Below are positions 56,400 to 64,000 of a DNA stretch of 64,000 nt, piece after piece; position 1 is the first letter of the stretch; every line of letters starts with the position of its first letter. The stretch spans positions 1-64,000 of the forward strand of contig JAGQPX010000134.1 in NCBI GenBank assembly GCA_020426505.1, written 5' to 3'. The stretch comes from Planctomycetaceae bacterium. GTDB taxonomy: Bacteria; Planctomycetota; Planctomycetia; Planctomycetales; Planctomycetaceae. The notes beneath the pieces are model-generated. The model was not told the origin of the DNA and searched no databases. It saw only the letters and a program-made list of their open reading frames with translations. The translations under genes were made by a program, and so were the position numbers.

Positions 56400-57776
56400 A
56401 TGTCTGACATGCCCCTAAATCGAGACGAGTTCAACTGGCAACTGCCGGCGGAGGCGATCACCGTCCGCATCCGCTGGTTCGGGCTCTGCATGGGCTATGT
56501 GCTGGTCAACCTCGTTGGCCCGGGCACAAGCCAATCGGAACTGAATGCGATTCTGACATTAGGCGCGGTGTACGCCATCGTCGACACGTACTACAGCCTC
56601 ATGGGGCGTGTGTTTCTGAGGAAGGCTCCTCTATTCATCTCACTGATGGAGGCGCTGTTCATCGGCCTGTTATGCCATTTCGACTCAGGCCTCGAGAGTC
56701 CGTTCCGCTTCTACTACTTCCTCTCGTTGCTCGTCTGTGCCATTCGATACGCACAACTCGTGACGTTCAGCACGTTTCTGTTGCATGCGTTGAGCTACTC
56801 GACGCTCGCCGTCATGGGGAGTGCCGATCATGGGTCACCCTGGCGGACGGTCGTGTTGATGATCGTGTTGATGGGTTGGGTTGCCTGGGCCAGCACGGCT
56901 CTGGCGTCGCTCATCAAGACGGCCAGTCGACGCTTGTCTCAACTCAACACCGAATTGAAGGAGAACCAGGCGCTTCTCGAAGAGCGCATTGATGAACGAA
57001 CCCGCGAACTTCAGGAGTCGCAGGCACTTGTCGTTCAGCAGGAGAAACAGGCCGCATTTGGATTGCTCGCGGCCGGCATTGCACATGAGGTCGGAAACCC
57101 TCTAGCGGCCATCAGCTCGCTTGTACAGATGATGAATCGTCGTGATCTCGACGATTACACACACGAACGCATGGGCATGCTCGACGAACAATTGCGGCGC
57201 ATTCAACGGACGCTGCGTGAACTCGTCGACTTCAGCCGTCCGGCCAAGAATGAAACGTCCCTGTGCGACGTGCACGAAGCTCTTGATGCGGCACTCAGCA
57301 TTGCAAAGTACTATAAGCGCAAGAAAGGCAAGCGAATCGTTACTCGATATGACGAGCAGTCCGCGCCAGTCATGGCAGTTCGTGATCAGCTGGTCCAGGT
57401 GTTCCTCAATCTTGTGCTCAATGCAATGGATGCGACGACAGAGGGGGGAATCATCGAAATCAAGACATCGGCGCATGAGGGGGTGTTGCGAGTGACGGTG
57501 AGTGACGATGGAGCCGGCATTGACCGCAGCGACCAGCCGCGATTGTTCCGTCCGTACTTCACCACGAAGTCGACCGGCACCGGTCTGGGCTTATTCGTCT
57601 GTCGGCGCATTATCGAGCAATCGGGCGGACGGATCGAGTTGACCGAATCAAGCGAGGACGGGACGACATTCACAGTGAGTCTGCCGTTGCACGAGATTCC
57701 CGGGCAGATTTCGGAAGACGCGGATCGTTCCGGCGAACTACAATCTGTGACATCTCCGCCAATCTCACAATCCTGA
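56400..57776 (+). CDS. Membrane sensor histidine kinase
   Basis: A 458-residue histidine kinase. About five or six hydrophobic segments in residues 20-170 form the sensor, followed by a coiled coil (QLNTELKENQALLEERIDERTRELQESQ). The dimerisation box is AAGIAHEVGNPLAAI with phospho-His at about 229. The ATPase region has N-box VFLNLVLNAMDAT, DDGAGI and GTGLGLFVCRRI. ATG 56400 is preferred; a GTG at 56364 would add twelve residues. The regulator gene follows after 26 bases. Confidence 0.9.
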   Translation: MSDMPLNRDEFNWQLPAEAITVRIRWFGLCMGYVLVNLVGPGTSQSELNAILTLGAVYAIVDTYYSLMGRVFLRKAPLFISLMEALFIGLLCHFDSGLESPFRFYYFLSLLVCAIRYAQLVTFSTFLLHALSYSTLAVMGSADHGSPWRTVVLMIVLMGWVAWASTALASLIKTASRRLSQLNTELKENQALLEERIDERTRELQESQALVVQQEKQAAFGLLAAGIAHEVGNPLAAISSLVQMMNRRDLDDYTHERMGMLDEQLRRIQRTLRELVDFSRPAKNETSLCDVHEALDAALSIAKYYKRKKGKRIVTRYDEQSAPVMAVRDQLVQVFLNLVLNAMDATTEGGIIEIKTSAHEGVLRVTVSDDGAGIDRSDQPRLFRPYFTTKSTGTGLGLFVCRRIIEQSGGRIELTESSEDGTTFTVSLPLHEIPGQISEDADRSGELQSVTSPPISQS

Positions 57777-57802
57777 CCGACTGACCGAGAAGAGATCAAA
57801 CC

Positions 57803-59155
57803 GTGCCATACCGACGTTCCGTCTTAATCGTGGAAGACGAAGACATCATTCGCACTACGCTGACCGAGTTTCTGACCGGTCAGGGATACGCAGTCGCTCA
57901 TGCCGGTCGAGTCGCCGCTGCCCTCGAGTTAGCTCAAAAGCATGATTTCGACGCGGCCATCTGCGATGTGCAGCTCCCCGACGGCGACGGCCTCAACCTG
58001 CTCCGCCGTCTCCAGCAGATTAACTCGGCGACCAGCGTGCTGATCATGACGGCGTATGCCACCGTCGAGAATGCGGTTGAAGCCTTCACGGCCGGTGCGT
58101 TCGACTATCTGGTGAAGCCGGTCATCTTCGACGATGTGGACAACAAACTGAGGCGAGTGTTCGAGTATCGCACTCTGTTGCAAGAGAATCAGAGATTGCG
58201 CCGAGAACTCTCCAAAACGGACTACGCTGGGCAGATCATTGGGTCCAGCGGACCGATCGTCGAGCTTCAGCGAGCGATCGCGAAGGTCGCTGTGACCAAC
58301 TCGAACGTGCTTCTCGTGGGTGAAACTGGCACCGGGAAGGAATTGGCTGCCCGGGCCATCCATACGGCGGGCCCCAAGAAGGACGAGAAGTTCCTCGCCG
58401 TCAACTGCGGAACACGCCCCCCAGAACTGCTGGAGGCACAGATTTTTGGAAGTGAATCGGGGTCCGGGAACGGTCGCTCCAAGGGGCAACCCGGCATCCT
58501 GAGAGCTGCTGGTGAGGGGACCGTCTATCTGGATGAGATCGCTCACCTTCCACTCGGAACTCAAACCCAGCTGCTGCGAGCAATCGAGTACGGTGAGAGC
58601 ATGCCGATCGGTGGAACAGAAACGTATCCCGTGCATGCCCGGATCGTTGCTGCGACGGCGCATGATCTAATGAGACTCGTGGGAGAAGGAGAGTTTCAGG
58701 AAGATTTGTTCTACCGGCTCGATGGGGTGAAGCTGCGTGTGCCTCCATTGAGAGAGCGTCTCGACGATATCCCCGAGTTGGTGGAAGCGTTCATTGCTCA
58801 CCACTCCAGAGCGATGGGAAAACAGGTCACAGGTGCGACAAGTGAGACAATTCGACTGTTGATGTCCGCGCAGTGGAAAGGCAACGTCCGTCAACTCGAC
58901 AATGCGATCGAACGAGCCGTGATGATGTGCGACGGGACTCAGATCGAACCGACGGATCTGCCTCCCGATCTGCTCGGCCTTGGCCAGCCGTTGCCGGATA
59001 CGGACGACCTGCGGTCGGCCCTGCGTCACTACGAGCGGCTGCACATCACCCGCGTGCTTCGTCAGTGGCCGGATAAACGGGAGGCGGCCAAACGCCTGAA
59101 ACTCGGACTATCCAGTCTCTACCGGAAGATTGAGGAACTCGGAGTTGAGGTCTGA
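57803..59155 (+). CDS. NtrC-type response regulator without GAFTGA motif
   Basis: A 450-residue NtrC-family regulator. The receiver domain (6-120) has acidic EDED 11-14, phospho-Asp55 and Lys105. The AAA+ domain has Walker A GETGTGKE (173-180), Walker B VYLDEI, and ATAHDLMR. Where sigma-54 activators carry FGHEKGAFTGA, this protein has FGSESGSGNGRS (215-226). Arginine-finger area EDLFYRLDGVKLRVPPLRER is intact. The C-terminal Fis-type HTH (KREAAKRLKLGLSSLYRKIEELG) is complete. The start is GTG 57803 with weak ribosome-binding sequence. Partner of the upstream histidine kinase. Confidence 0.92.
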   Translation: MPYRRSVLIVEDEDIIRTTLTEFLTGQGYAVAHAGRVAAALELAQKHDFDAAICDVQLPDGDGLNLLRRLQQINSATSVLIMTAYATVENAVEAFTAGAFDYLVKPVIFDDVDNKLRRVFEYRTLLQENQRLRRELSKTDYAGQIIGSSGPIVELQRAIAKVAVTNSNVLLVGETGTGKELAARAIHTAGPKKDEKFLAVNCGTRPPELLEAQIFGSESGSGNGRSKGQPGILRAAGEGTVYLDEIAHLPLGTQTQLLRAIEYGESMPIGGTETYPVHARIVAATAHDLMRLVGEGEFQEDLFYRLDGVKLRVPPLRERLDDIPELVEAFIAHHSRAMGKQVTGATSETIRLLMSAQWKGNVRQLDNAIERAVMMCDGTQIEPTDLPPDLLGLGQPLPDTDDLRSALRHYERLHITRVLRQWPDKREAAKRLKLGLSSLYRKIEELGVEV

Positions 59156-59178
59156 TCCCTTCGGCTCGGCGGCGGCTT

Positions 59179-60030
59179 TTATTTGGGTTTTCGGCGATAA
59201 GCGATCACGGTCAAATCATCAGGCTTATGAGGACATCCCGGTAGAGGTGTCTGCATCCTTTGGTCAGCTTCAGCCACAAGTTGTGACATTGATTGCGTGA
59301 GTTTGCCTTTGCGAATCCGTGCAATGATCTCGTCCAGATGAAGATTGTCGCTGAGTCCGTCACTGGCGAGGACGACCGTGTCCCGTGGTGCGAGCTTTAA
59401 CGGAGGTCCAATTTCGATCCGCATCTCTGTGCTGCCGACGACGTTTGACACGAGATGTCGTTCATCGTGGTGCATCGCCTCAACGGCATCGAGCAATCCC
59501 GCCTCGACGGCCATCGCCACGGGGGCATGTGACACCGTCAGCAGTTTAACCTTCCCCTTGCCGCCCACAACAAGAATCATCGAGTCTCCGACGTGGTATG
59601 GGCGAGCCTTACCATCATTGATCTCGACGACAGCGATCGTCGTTGCAGCACCGATGCCCAGATCGAGAATCAGTCGGTTCGCTGTCTCGATTCCGTCGAG
59701 GATAGCGGCCCTCAGTTGCGTCGATTCGCCATCGACGGCAAAGGCTCTCACCGTTTCGATCAATGTGCGAACCGCCAGTGCCGACGCCTCATGACCAGCC
59801 CGCTCTCCCCCTAACCCGTCTGCGACAACGAGGACACCGGACGTCTCGTTAACAGGGATGACAGCCGCAGAGTCTTCGTTGTAGGTGAGTTTGTCCGGTG
59901 CACGGGCCGAGAAGAGTGCAGCTTCGCCTGCCGCGACGGCACACGACGTCGGCTCCGTCCACTCATGCCGGGTCAGCACCTGAGCAGAAGGACACGGTGT
60001 TGTGAGTTCTGGAGCAATGGTCTCGGCCAT
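59179..60030 (-). CDS. PP2C-type Ser/Thr phosphatase
   Basis: A 283-residue PPM/PP2C-like phosphatase. Metal motifs are NEDSAAVIPV, VVADGLGGERAGHEAS and ASDGLSDNLHLDEI, with DDLTVIAYRRK at the end. It would counteract Ser/Thr kinases. AAGGG before ATG 60030 supports that start. It is a single gene transcribed toward the NtrC gene, with 23 bases between stops. Confidence 0.92.
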   Translation of the reverse strand: MAETIAPELTTPCPSAQVLTRHEWTEPTSCAVAAGEAALFSARAPDKLTYNEDSAAVIPVNETSGVLVVADGLGGERAGHEASALAVRTLIETVRAFAVDGESTQLRAAILDGIETANRLILDLGIGAATTIAVVEINDGKARPYHVGDSMILVVGGKGKVKLLTVSHAPVAMAVEAGLLDAVEAMHHDERHLVSNVVGSTEMRIEIGPPLKLAPRDTVVLASDGLSDNLHLDEIIARIRKGKLTQSMSQLVAEADQRMQTPLPGCPHKPDDLTVIAYRRKPK

Positions 60031-60220
60031 CCGAATCCCTTCATGACCCGACGGAGATTTCACCGTCGATCTGGAATTCTAGTCAGTTTTTTGCCAGAAA
60101 TGCCAGCCTTGTTGAGAGTTGTGGGTTGGCGAGCAGCTCCGACAACCGCGACCGCAGGATTTCATGACATGAAGGTCAGGCGTTCGTTGACAACGTTGAT
60201 CCCACAAATCGAGCCCGAGT

Positions 60221-61192
60221 TCACTTGTGGAATCTCTCTCGGTACGCCTGGACCTCGAGAATCGGTGGTCGCTCGAACTCCTCGATCAGGTGCTCTTTCA
60301 GGTCAAATTGACCGTCGCTGGCGACGTGTTGCCTCATGATTCGGGGAAGCTCTTCCTCGAAATGCATGCGTTCCTGCCGTGACAGGCGGTTGAAGAAAGT
60401 CCGCAGAATACCGAACGCCATTCGCCCCAAGTCGATAGTCTCCTGATTGCGATGGACCCGCGTATCGAGGTCCGTCTGCGCGAACGCATCAAGGCCCATT
60501 TTTTCGTAGATGTCGATGAGCATGGCCGTTTCGACACCATAGCCCACGGGGAAAGGGATCTGTTCGAGAATCGAACGACGGCCGGCATACTCTCCTGAAA
60601 GCGGTTGGATGATGGCCGTCAGGTCGGGATAGAACAGGCTGAACAGTGGCCGTACGAGGATCTCGGTGACACGTCCGCCACCCGTGGGGCGCAAACCCTG
60701 TGAGAAAGCGAGTGGCCGATCGTAGAAGGCTTTTACGTAGTGCACGTTCTCGTCGTGGATCAGCGGCGCGACGAGTCCGTACACAAAGCGTGGGTGAATG
60801 TTGTTGATGTCTGAATCGACATACACGATGATGTCGCCCTTCAACAGATGAAGAGCTTTCCAGAGATTTTCTCCCTTGCCGCGATGATTGCCGCATTCCG
60901 TCAAATGCTCCTCAGCGCGGTAGACGTCCGCACCAAACTTTGCAGCGATCTCCCGTGTCTGGTCGGTGCTGCCCGAGTCGATCACCGCAATCTCATCAAG
61001 CAGCGGATATTTATCGAGCAACTCGGACTTGAGAATGATGATCTCTTTCCCGATGGTGGCCTCCTCATTGAGAGACGGGAGGCACAGGGAAATCGTCAGG
61101 CCTTTTTGCTGTTTCACCTCAACGAGTTGTTTGAGATCCCAGAACTGACTGTGATGAAACGTGCGTTCGTCGAGCCACTGGTCGCGATTCAT
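60221..61192 (-). CDS. Glucosyl-3-phosphoglycerate synthase-like glycosyltransferase
   Basis: A 323-residue GT-A fold enzyme. ISLCLPSLNEEATIGKEI, DSGSTDQTREIA, GKGENLWKAL and the DxD-type YVDSDINN mark the UDP-glucose and metal site; PLSGEYAGRRSILEQIPFPVGYGVETAM is the GpgS pattern. It makes glucosyl-3-phosphoglycerate, precursor of the compatible solute glucosylglycerate or of methylglucose polymers. No matching phosphatase is adjacent. ATG 61192 starts the conserved part. Confidence 0.88.
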   Translation of the reverse strand: MNRDQWLDERTFHHSQFWDLKQLVEVKQQKGLTISLCLPSLNEEATIGKEIIILKSELLDKYPLLDEIAVIDSGSTDQTREIAAKFGADVYRAEEHLTECGNHRGKGENLWKALHLLKGDIIVYVDSDINNIHPRFVYGLVAPLIHDENVHYVKAFYDRPLAFSQGLRPTGGGRVTEILVRPLFSLFYPDLTAIIQPLSGEYAGRRSILEQIPFPVGYGVETAMLIDIYEKMGLDAFAQTDLDTRVHRNQETIDLGRMAFGILRTFFNRLSRQERMHFEEELPRIMRQHVASDGQFDLKEHLIEEFERPPILEVQAYRERFHK

Positions 61193-61261
61193 GGATGAGT
61201 CGATTGTTGAAGGTCGAAGGTCAAGGGACGTCACATCAGACACACATTACCGCGGTCGAGA

Positions 61262-62425
61262 TTATGCCGGAGCGTCGTCATCACACACACCAGCATCGAT
61301 CGCCAAAAGCGTCCCGATCAATTGAGCGATACCCGTCATCAGGGGTTCGATCATCACGTGATCCGGCTTCTTGAGATTCTTTTCACCGGATGTCAGCCCC
61401 AGGGTAACGGCCGGGATTCCACGCGCGATGAATTCGGAGAGTTCCGAAGGGCTATGACCCTGATCCGGTTCGATGCCGAGAGTTTGCATGACTTCAATGA
61501 CGGCTTTGACGAGCGGATGACTGAACGGGATGCCGCCGGCTTCTCTCCGAAAGAAGCAATCCAGTGCAGCATCGACCGAGTGTCGGGCCGAGACTTCTGC
61601 GACGATCTCTTCGATCTGACGTTGAAGCCGGGTGATCATGTCATCCGAGTGACTGATCACCTCAAACCCAAGCTCAGCATGATCGGGAACGATGTCATAC
61701 GCTACTCCTGCTCGCAACTTGCCAATGTTAATTCGTGTGAACGGGCGCTGGGGAATCTCCAGATTCAGGAATCGGTTGATGACCCGGTTGAGCACGGCAA
61801 CCGCGCTTTCCGATCCGTAACTGCGAGAACTGTCCGGCCGCACGTCACAGGCAATATCCCCGCGAATCGTGCCGATGGAGAAGTAATTCAGTCGTCCTAA
61901 TTGAACGCCTTCGACGCAGATGCCAACGTCGACTGATTCGGGTGCGTGGTCGAGATGGAATTTCAATCCGGCATGATTCCCACGATGCAACGAGTTGACC
62001 GTTCCCAGCAGTCGGAGGTCGGAGTTGAGCCTGATGCCCAACCGTGAAAGACATGCCGGCATCATGGAGAGTACGGCAGCCCCGAGCGAGTTGTCACTGA
62101 TCCCCGGTCCCAGAATGCGATCTGTCTGCACCTGAACATTATGGTCAATGTTGCTGGGCACGATTGTATCGAGATGAGCCACCATCAAGATGGTGCGTTG
62201 CCGGGTTTCGCCAGTAACTGTCCCAACTGCATTGCCCGCCTCGTCCTCTCCCGCCTCGGGAAGTCCTGCCTCAAGAAAGCGATCCAGGATATACCGGACG
62301 CGCCCTTGCTCCTCCCCGGTCGGCGACGGGATCTGTCCGAGCATCACGAGGTTTGCCAGGAATTCCTCACGCAGCGGAGCGAGTCTCTGAGGCAACTCGG
62401 CGACGCAGTCTTGGATCTGAATCAT
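61262..62425 (-). CDS. M20-like peptidase family protein with non-canonical metal site
   Basis: A 387-residue protein with the M20/M28 di-zinc fold. His84 and Asp86 (AHLDT) and Asp111 (GISDN) are present, as are a dimerisation-like insert (INIGKLRAGVAYDIVPDHAEL) and late KKPDHVM. Where the family has the catalytic Glu-Glu pair, this protein reads LLGTVNSLHRGNHAG, so the general base and a metal ligand appear to be missing. Alternative activity or loss of hydrolysis is possible. ATG 62425 is chosen; upstream codons show no conservation. It lies 69 bases before the GpgS-like gene. Confidence 0.8.
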   Translation of the reverse strand: MIQIQDCVAELPQRLAPLREEFLANLVMLGQIPSPTGEEQGRVRYILDRFLEAGLPEAGEDEAGNAVGTVTGETRQRTILMVAHLDTIVPSNIDHNVQVQTDRILGPGISDNSLGAAVLSMMPACLSRLGIRLNSDLRLLGTVNSLHRGNHAGLKFHLDHAPESVDVGICVEGVQLGRLNYFSIGTIRGDIACDVRPDSSRSYGSESAVAVLNRVINRFLNLEIPQRPFTRINIGKLRAGVAYDIVPDHAELGFEVISHSDDMITRLQRQIEEIVAEVSARHSVDAALDCFFRREAGGIPFSHPLVKAVIEVMQTLGIEPDQGHSPSELSEFIARGIPAVTLGLTSGEKNLKKPDHVMIEPLMTGIAQLIGTLLAIDAGVCDDDAPA

Positions 62426-62738
62426 GGAAATTGAATTCGTCCCTGGAATGACAGCGGTGGGTGAATTGCAGCCGGAAGGCTGAACGTCACGGCGACGCGA
62501 CTGGTGCAAGGTGTCGGAAGCACCGTTCGAGCTTGATGTTGGATCACCGGAGCGCGACGTGAACCATCAACTGTGTTGCAGATCGAATGAACAATTGTAA
62601 GTTCTGAAAGGGCGACAACTCCAATGTTGGCCCAACGACCTGTTTGGCATGATAGCATACTTCAGATCAAACGCCGCCCCGTGTCACATTAACCCCGTAT
62701 GAATTGTATGGGATCAACGGTGTGAGAAATAAATCCCC
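62426..62738. promoter_or_regulatory. Divergent gap between M20-like and APH-fold genes
   Basis: The 313 bases hold no gene and should contain promoters for both directions. AT-rich DNA near 62640-62720 precedes the plus-strand gene, but no clear -35/-10 pair or ribosome-binding site is visible. Confidence 0.35.
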
Positions 62739-63824
62739 ATGTCGACTCGTCCATTCACGAACGAAACTGAATCGATCGCGAGAACGATTCTGGCTGAATT
62801 CCTCTTGGATCATTCTCGGATGCGGCTCGATCAACCGGCATTCGCGGAGGGGTTTAGCGGAGCGACGATCATCCGCATTCAGATCGATGGCGAGGCGTAC
62901 TGCCTGCGTCGATGGCCAATTGGAGGACTCGCGGAGCAACGAATCCGCGAACTGCATCGGTTTCTTCGCTTCATCGACCATTCAGGGCTGCACGTCTTCC
63001 CACTGCCGGTGACGTCGAAAGAGGGAGACACCTTGGTCGACAATGGTGGCCAACTGTGGCAGTTGGAACCATGGATGCCAGGCGTCGCTGACTTCCGGAA
63101 GTCTCCATCCGATGTTCGGCTTGAGTCCACAATGCGGGTCCTTGCACAGGTGCACAACATTGCATCGCGCTACGGGCCGACAGAGGCCGGGAGAAAATGG
63201 TTCAGCACAGGTCTCTCGCTGCCGTCTCCTGCGGTGGGAGAACGGATCGGCATCCTTGATCGATGGTCCCCCGAAAGAATCAGTCACACACAGGCGGCCA
63301 TGCAAAACGACCGGGATCGATCGTTTGGCGAGGTGGCAACACGAATCCTTCAGGTGATTCGAGAATCACATGACTCACTCCGGTCGAGTTTGGTGAGCCT
63401 CTCGACTACCCATATCCCGGTACATCCCTGCCTTCGCGATATCTGGCATGATCATGTGTTGTACACCGGTGACGATGTGACCGGAGTGATCGATCCATCG
63501 GCCGCACGGACGGAATCCGTTGCAAGTGATTTGTCACGATTGCTCGGCAGCTTGCTGGGCGAGAGCAACAGCCGCTGGAGCCATGCACTGGAGACATACG
63601 AACAGGGCCGGCCGCTTTCCATCACGGAACACCGGCTGATACGGGTGCTTCACGTCAGCGGAGTGATGTTGGGCGGATTGACGTGGATCGACCGCCGACT
63701 ACAAGACCGGATCAGAACAGAAATGATGTCGCGTGTGGTCCAGCGGATGGACGAAGCCTGCAGAACGCTCGAACACCTCAAGACCGCACGATCTGACTCA
63801 GGCGAAGCAGGGCGACTTCTCTGA
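62739..63824 (+). CDS. Aminoglycoside phosphotransferase (APH)-fold kinase
   Basis: A 361-residue kinase-like protein. An N-lobe (AFAEGFSGATIIRIQIDGEAYCLRRWP) is followed by the catalytic-type CLRDIWHDHVLYTGDDVTGVIDPSAA, which has the Asp of the HxDxxxxN motif but not the Asn, and the VID metal Asp. APH relatives phosphorylate diverse small molecules; resistance to antibiotics is not implied. No ribosome-binding site. It converges on the next gene and overlaps it by 27 bases at the 3' ends. Confidence 0.85.
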   Translation: MSTRPFTNETESIARTILAEFLLDHSRMRLDQPAFAEGFSGATIIRIQIDGEAYCLRRWPIGGLAEQRIRELHRFLRFIDHSGLHVFPLPVTSKEGDTLVDNGGQLWQLEPWMPGVADFRKSPSDVRLESTMRVLAQVHNIASRYGPTEAGRKWFSTGLSLPSPAVGERIGILDRWSPERISHTQAAMQNDRDRSFGEVATRILQVIRESHDSLRSSLVSLSTTHIPVHPCLRDIWHDHVLYTGDDVTGVIDPSAARTESVASDLSRLLGSLLGESNSRWSHALETYEQGRPLSITEHRLIRVLHVSGVMLGGLTWIDRRLQDRIRTEMMSRVVQRMDEACRTLEHLKTARSDSGEAGRLL

Positions 63825-64000
63825 CAGCTGTTCCAAGAGATCGGCGGGGCAGAAATCCCCAAGGTGAATTCCGCATTCCCAGTCTTCGACTTCGCCGCCG
63901 GCGAGTGTTGTGAGTTCCTGAATGCGATCGGCCCAGGCGGAGAGGAGAATCTCATCCTCAACGTAGCTGCGCTCCACGCGACACAACCACTCATCGTCGT
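63798..64000 (-). CDS. Unidentified protein (C-terminal part, cut by window edge)
   Basis: The open frame runs from beyond base 64000 to a stop at 63798, giving 66 C-terminal residues, DDEWLCRVERSYVEDEILL and GIHLGDFCPADLLEQLSEK among them. It is acidic and probably helical. No family recognised from this fragment. Confidence 0.6.
   Translation of the reverse strand, partial: DDEWLCRVERSYVEDEILLSAWADRIQELTTLAGGEVEDWECGIHLGDFCPADLLEQLSEKSPCFA

Noticed and set aside
62739-63824. Antibiotic resistance gene
   Set aside because: The APH fold is shared by many metabolic kinases and the Asn of the catalytic motif is absent; nothing in the context suggests resistance.
1-64000. tRNA genes, CRISPR arrays, insertion sequences
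   Set aside because: No tRNA-like cloverleaf sequence, repeated spacer structure or transposase was recognised while reading the gaps and frames.

Overview
The window looks like a chromosomal segment of a planctomycete (Planctomycetales type). This is inferred from gene content: DUF1080 and SGNH secreted hydrolases, an ECF-like sigma factor overlapping a kinase with leucine-rich repeats, PQQ-propeller and terpenoid-toroid secreted proteins, Tyr/Pro-rich small secreted proteins, a Cys-rich lipoprotein, and GH57 and Uma2 genes. Coding density is high and strands are mixed. Many starts lack a clear Shine-Dalgarno sequence, as is common in this phylum. I saw no tRNA, rRNA, CRISPR array, insertion sequence or prophage.

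Layout. 1-2764: carbohydrate-active secreted proteins, with a tandem SGNH hydrolase (cut by the window edge), a DUF1080 protein translationally coupled to it, and a divergent second DUF1080 protein. 2791-7024: ECF sigma factor and membrane Ser/Thr kinase with LRRs. 7195-9200: two-gene ABC-2 exporter. 9345-14644: a probable light/DNA-damage block made of a CarH/LitR-like regulator whose cobalamin ligand positions are altered, a PQQ propeller, an RpoD-like sigma factor behind a near-consensus promoter, an SRPBCC protein and a class II photolyase. 14670-22205: replication block, with a divergent toroid/HEAT protein, a short DnaA, a candidate oriC, dnaN, a DciA-like DUF721 gene and gyrB. 22238-30099: a Tat-exported TIM-barrel protein, metF, a Zn-ribbon methyltransferase, ahcY, a condensation-fold acyltransferase-like gene and a lactonase-type propeller. 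The metF/methyltransferase/ahcY trio covers methyl supply, transfer and S-adenosylhomocysteine removal.

30110-37806: envelope genes, with a TPR lipoprotein, a Cys/Gly-rich lipoprotein, a CpaC-like secretin and two divergent small secreted proteins. 37894-42362: a tight minus-strand operon (response regulator with zinc ribbon, FHA, rsmD, mtnA, Gfo/Idh/MocA protein with membrane tail). 42607-48133: VOC protein, a degenerate cupredoxin-like protein, an RNase Z-like metallo-hydrolase, a small hypothetical, a DUF58 protein and an MFS transporter. 48145-56247: glycogen/alpha-glucan cluster (glgA, two different GH57 enzymes, galT) with a Uma2 nuclease gene inside. 56400-59155: two-component system whose NtrC-type regulator has no GAFTGA loop. 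59179-64000: PP2C phosphatase, GpgS-like glycosyltransferase, an M20-like hydrolase lacking the usual Glu-Glu pair, an APH-fold kinase and a partial unknown gene.

No single locus can be declared a wholly new system from sequence alone. The best leads are the light-type regulator with lost cobalamin ligands beside photolyase genes, the short DnaA with an altered DNA-recognition loop beside a candidate origin, the NtrC regulator without GAFTGA, and several degenerate or fused enzymes.
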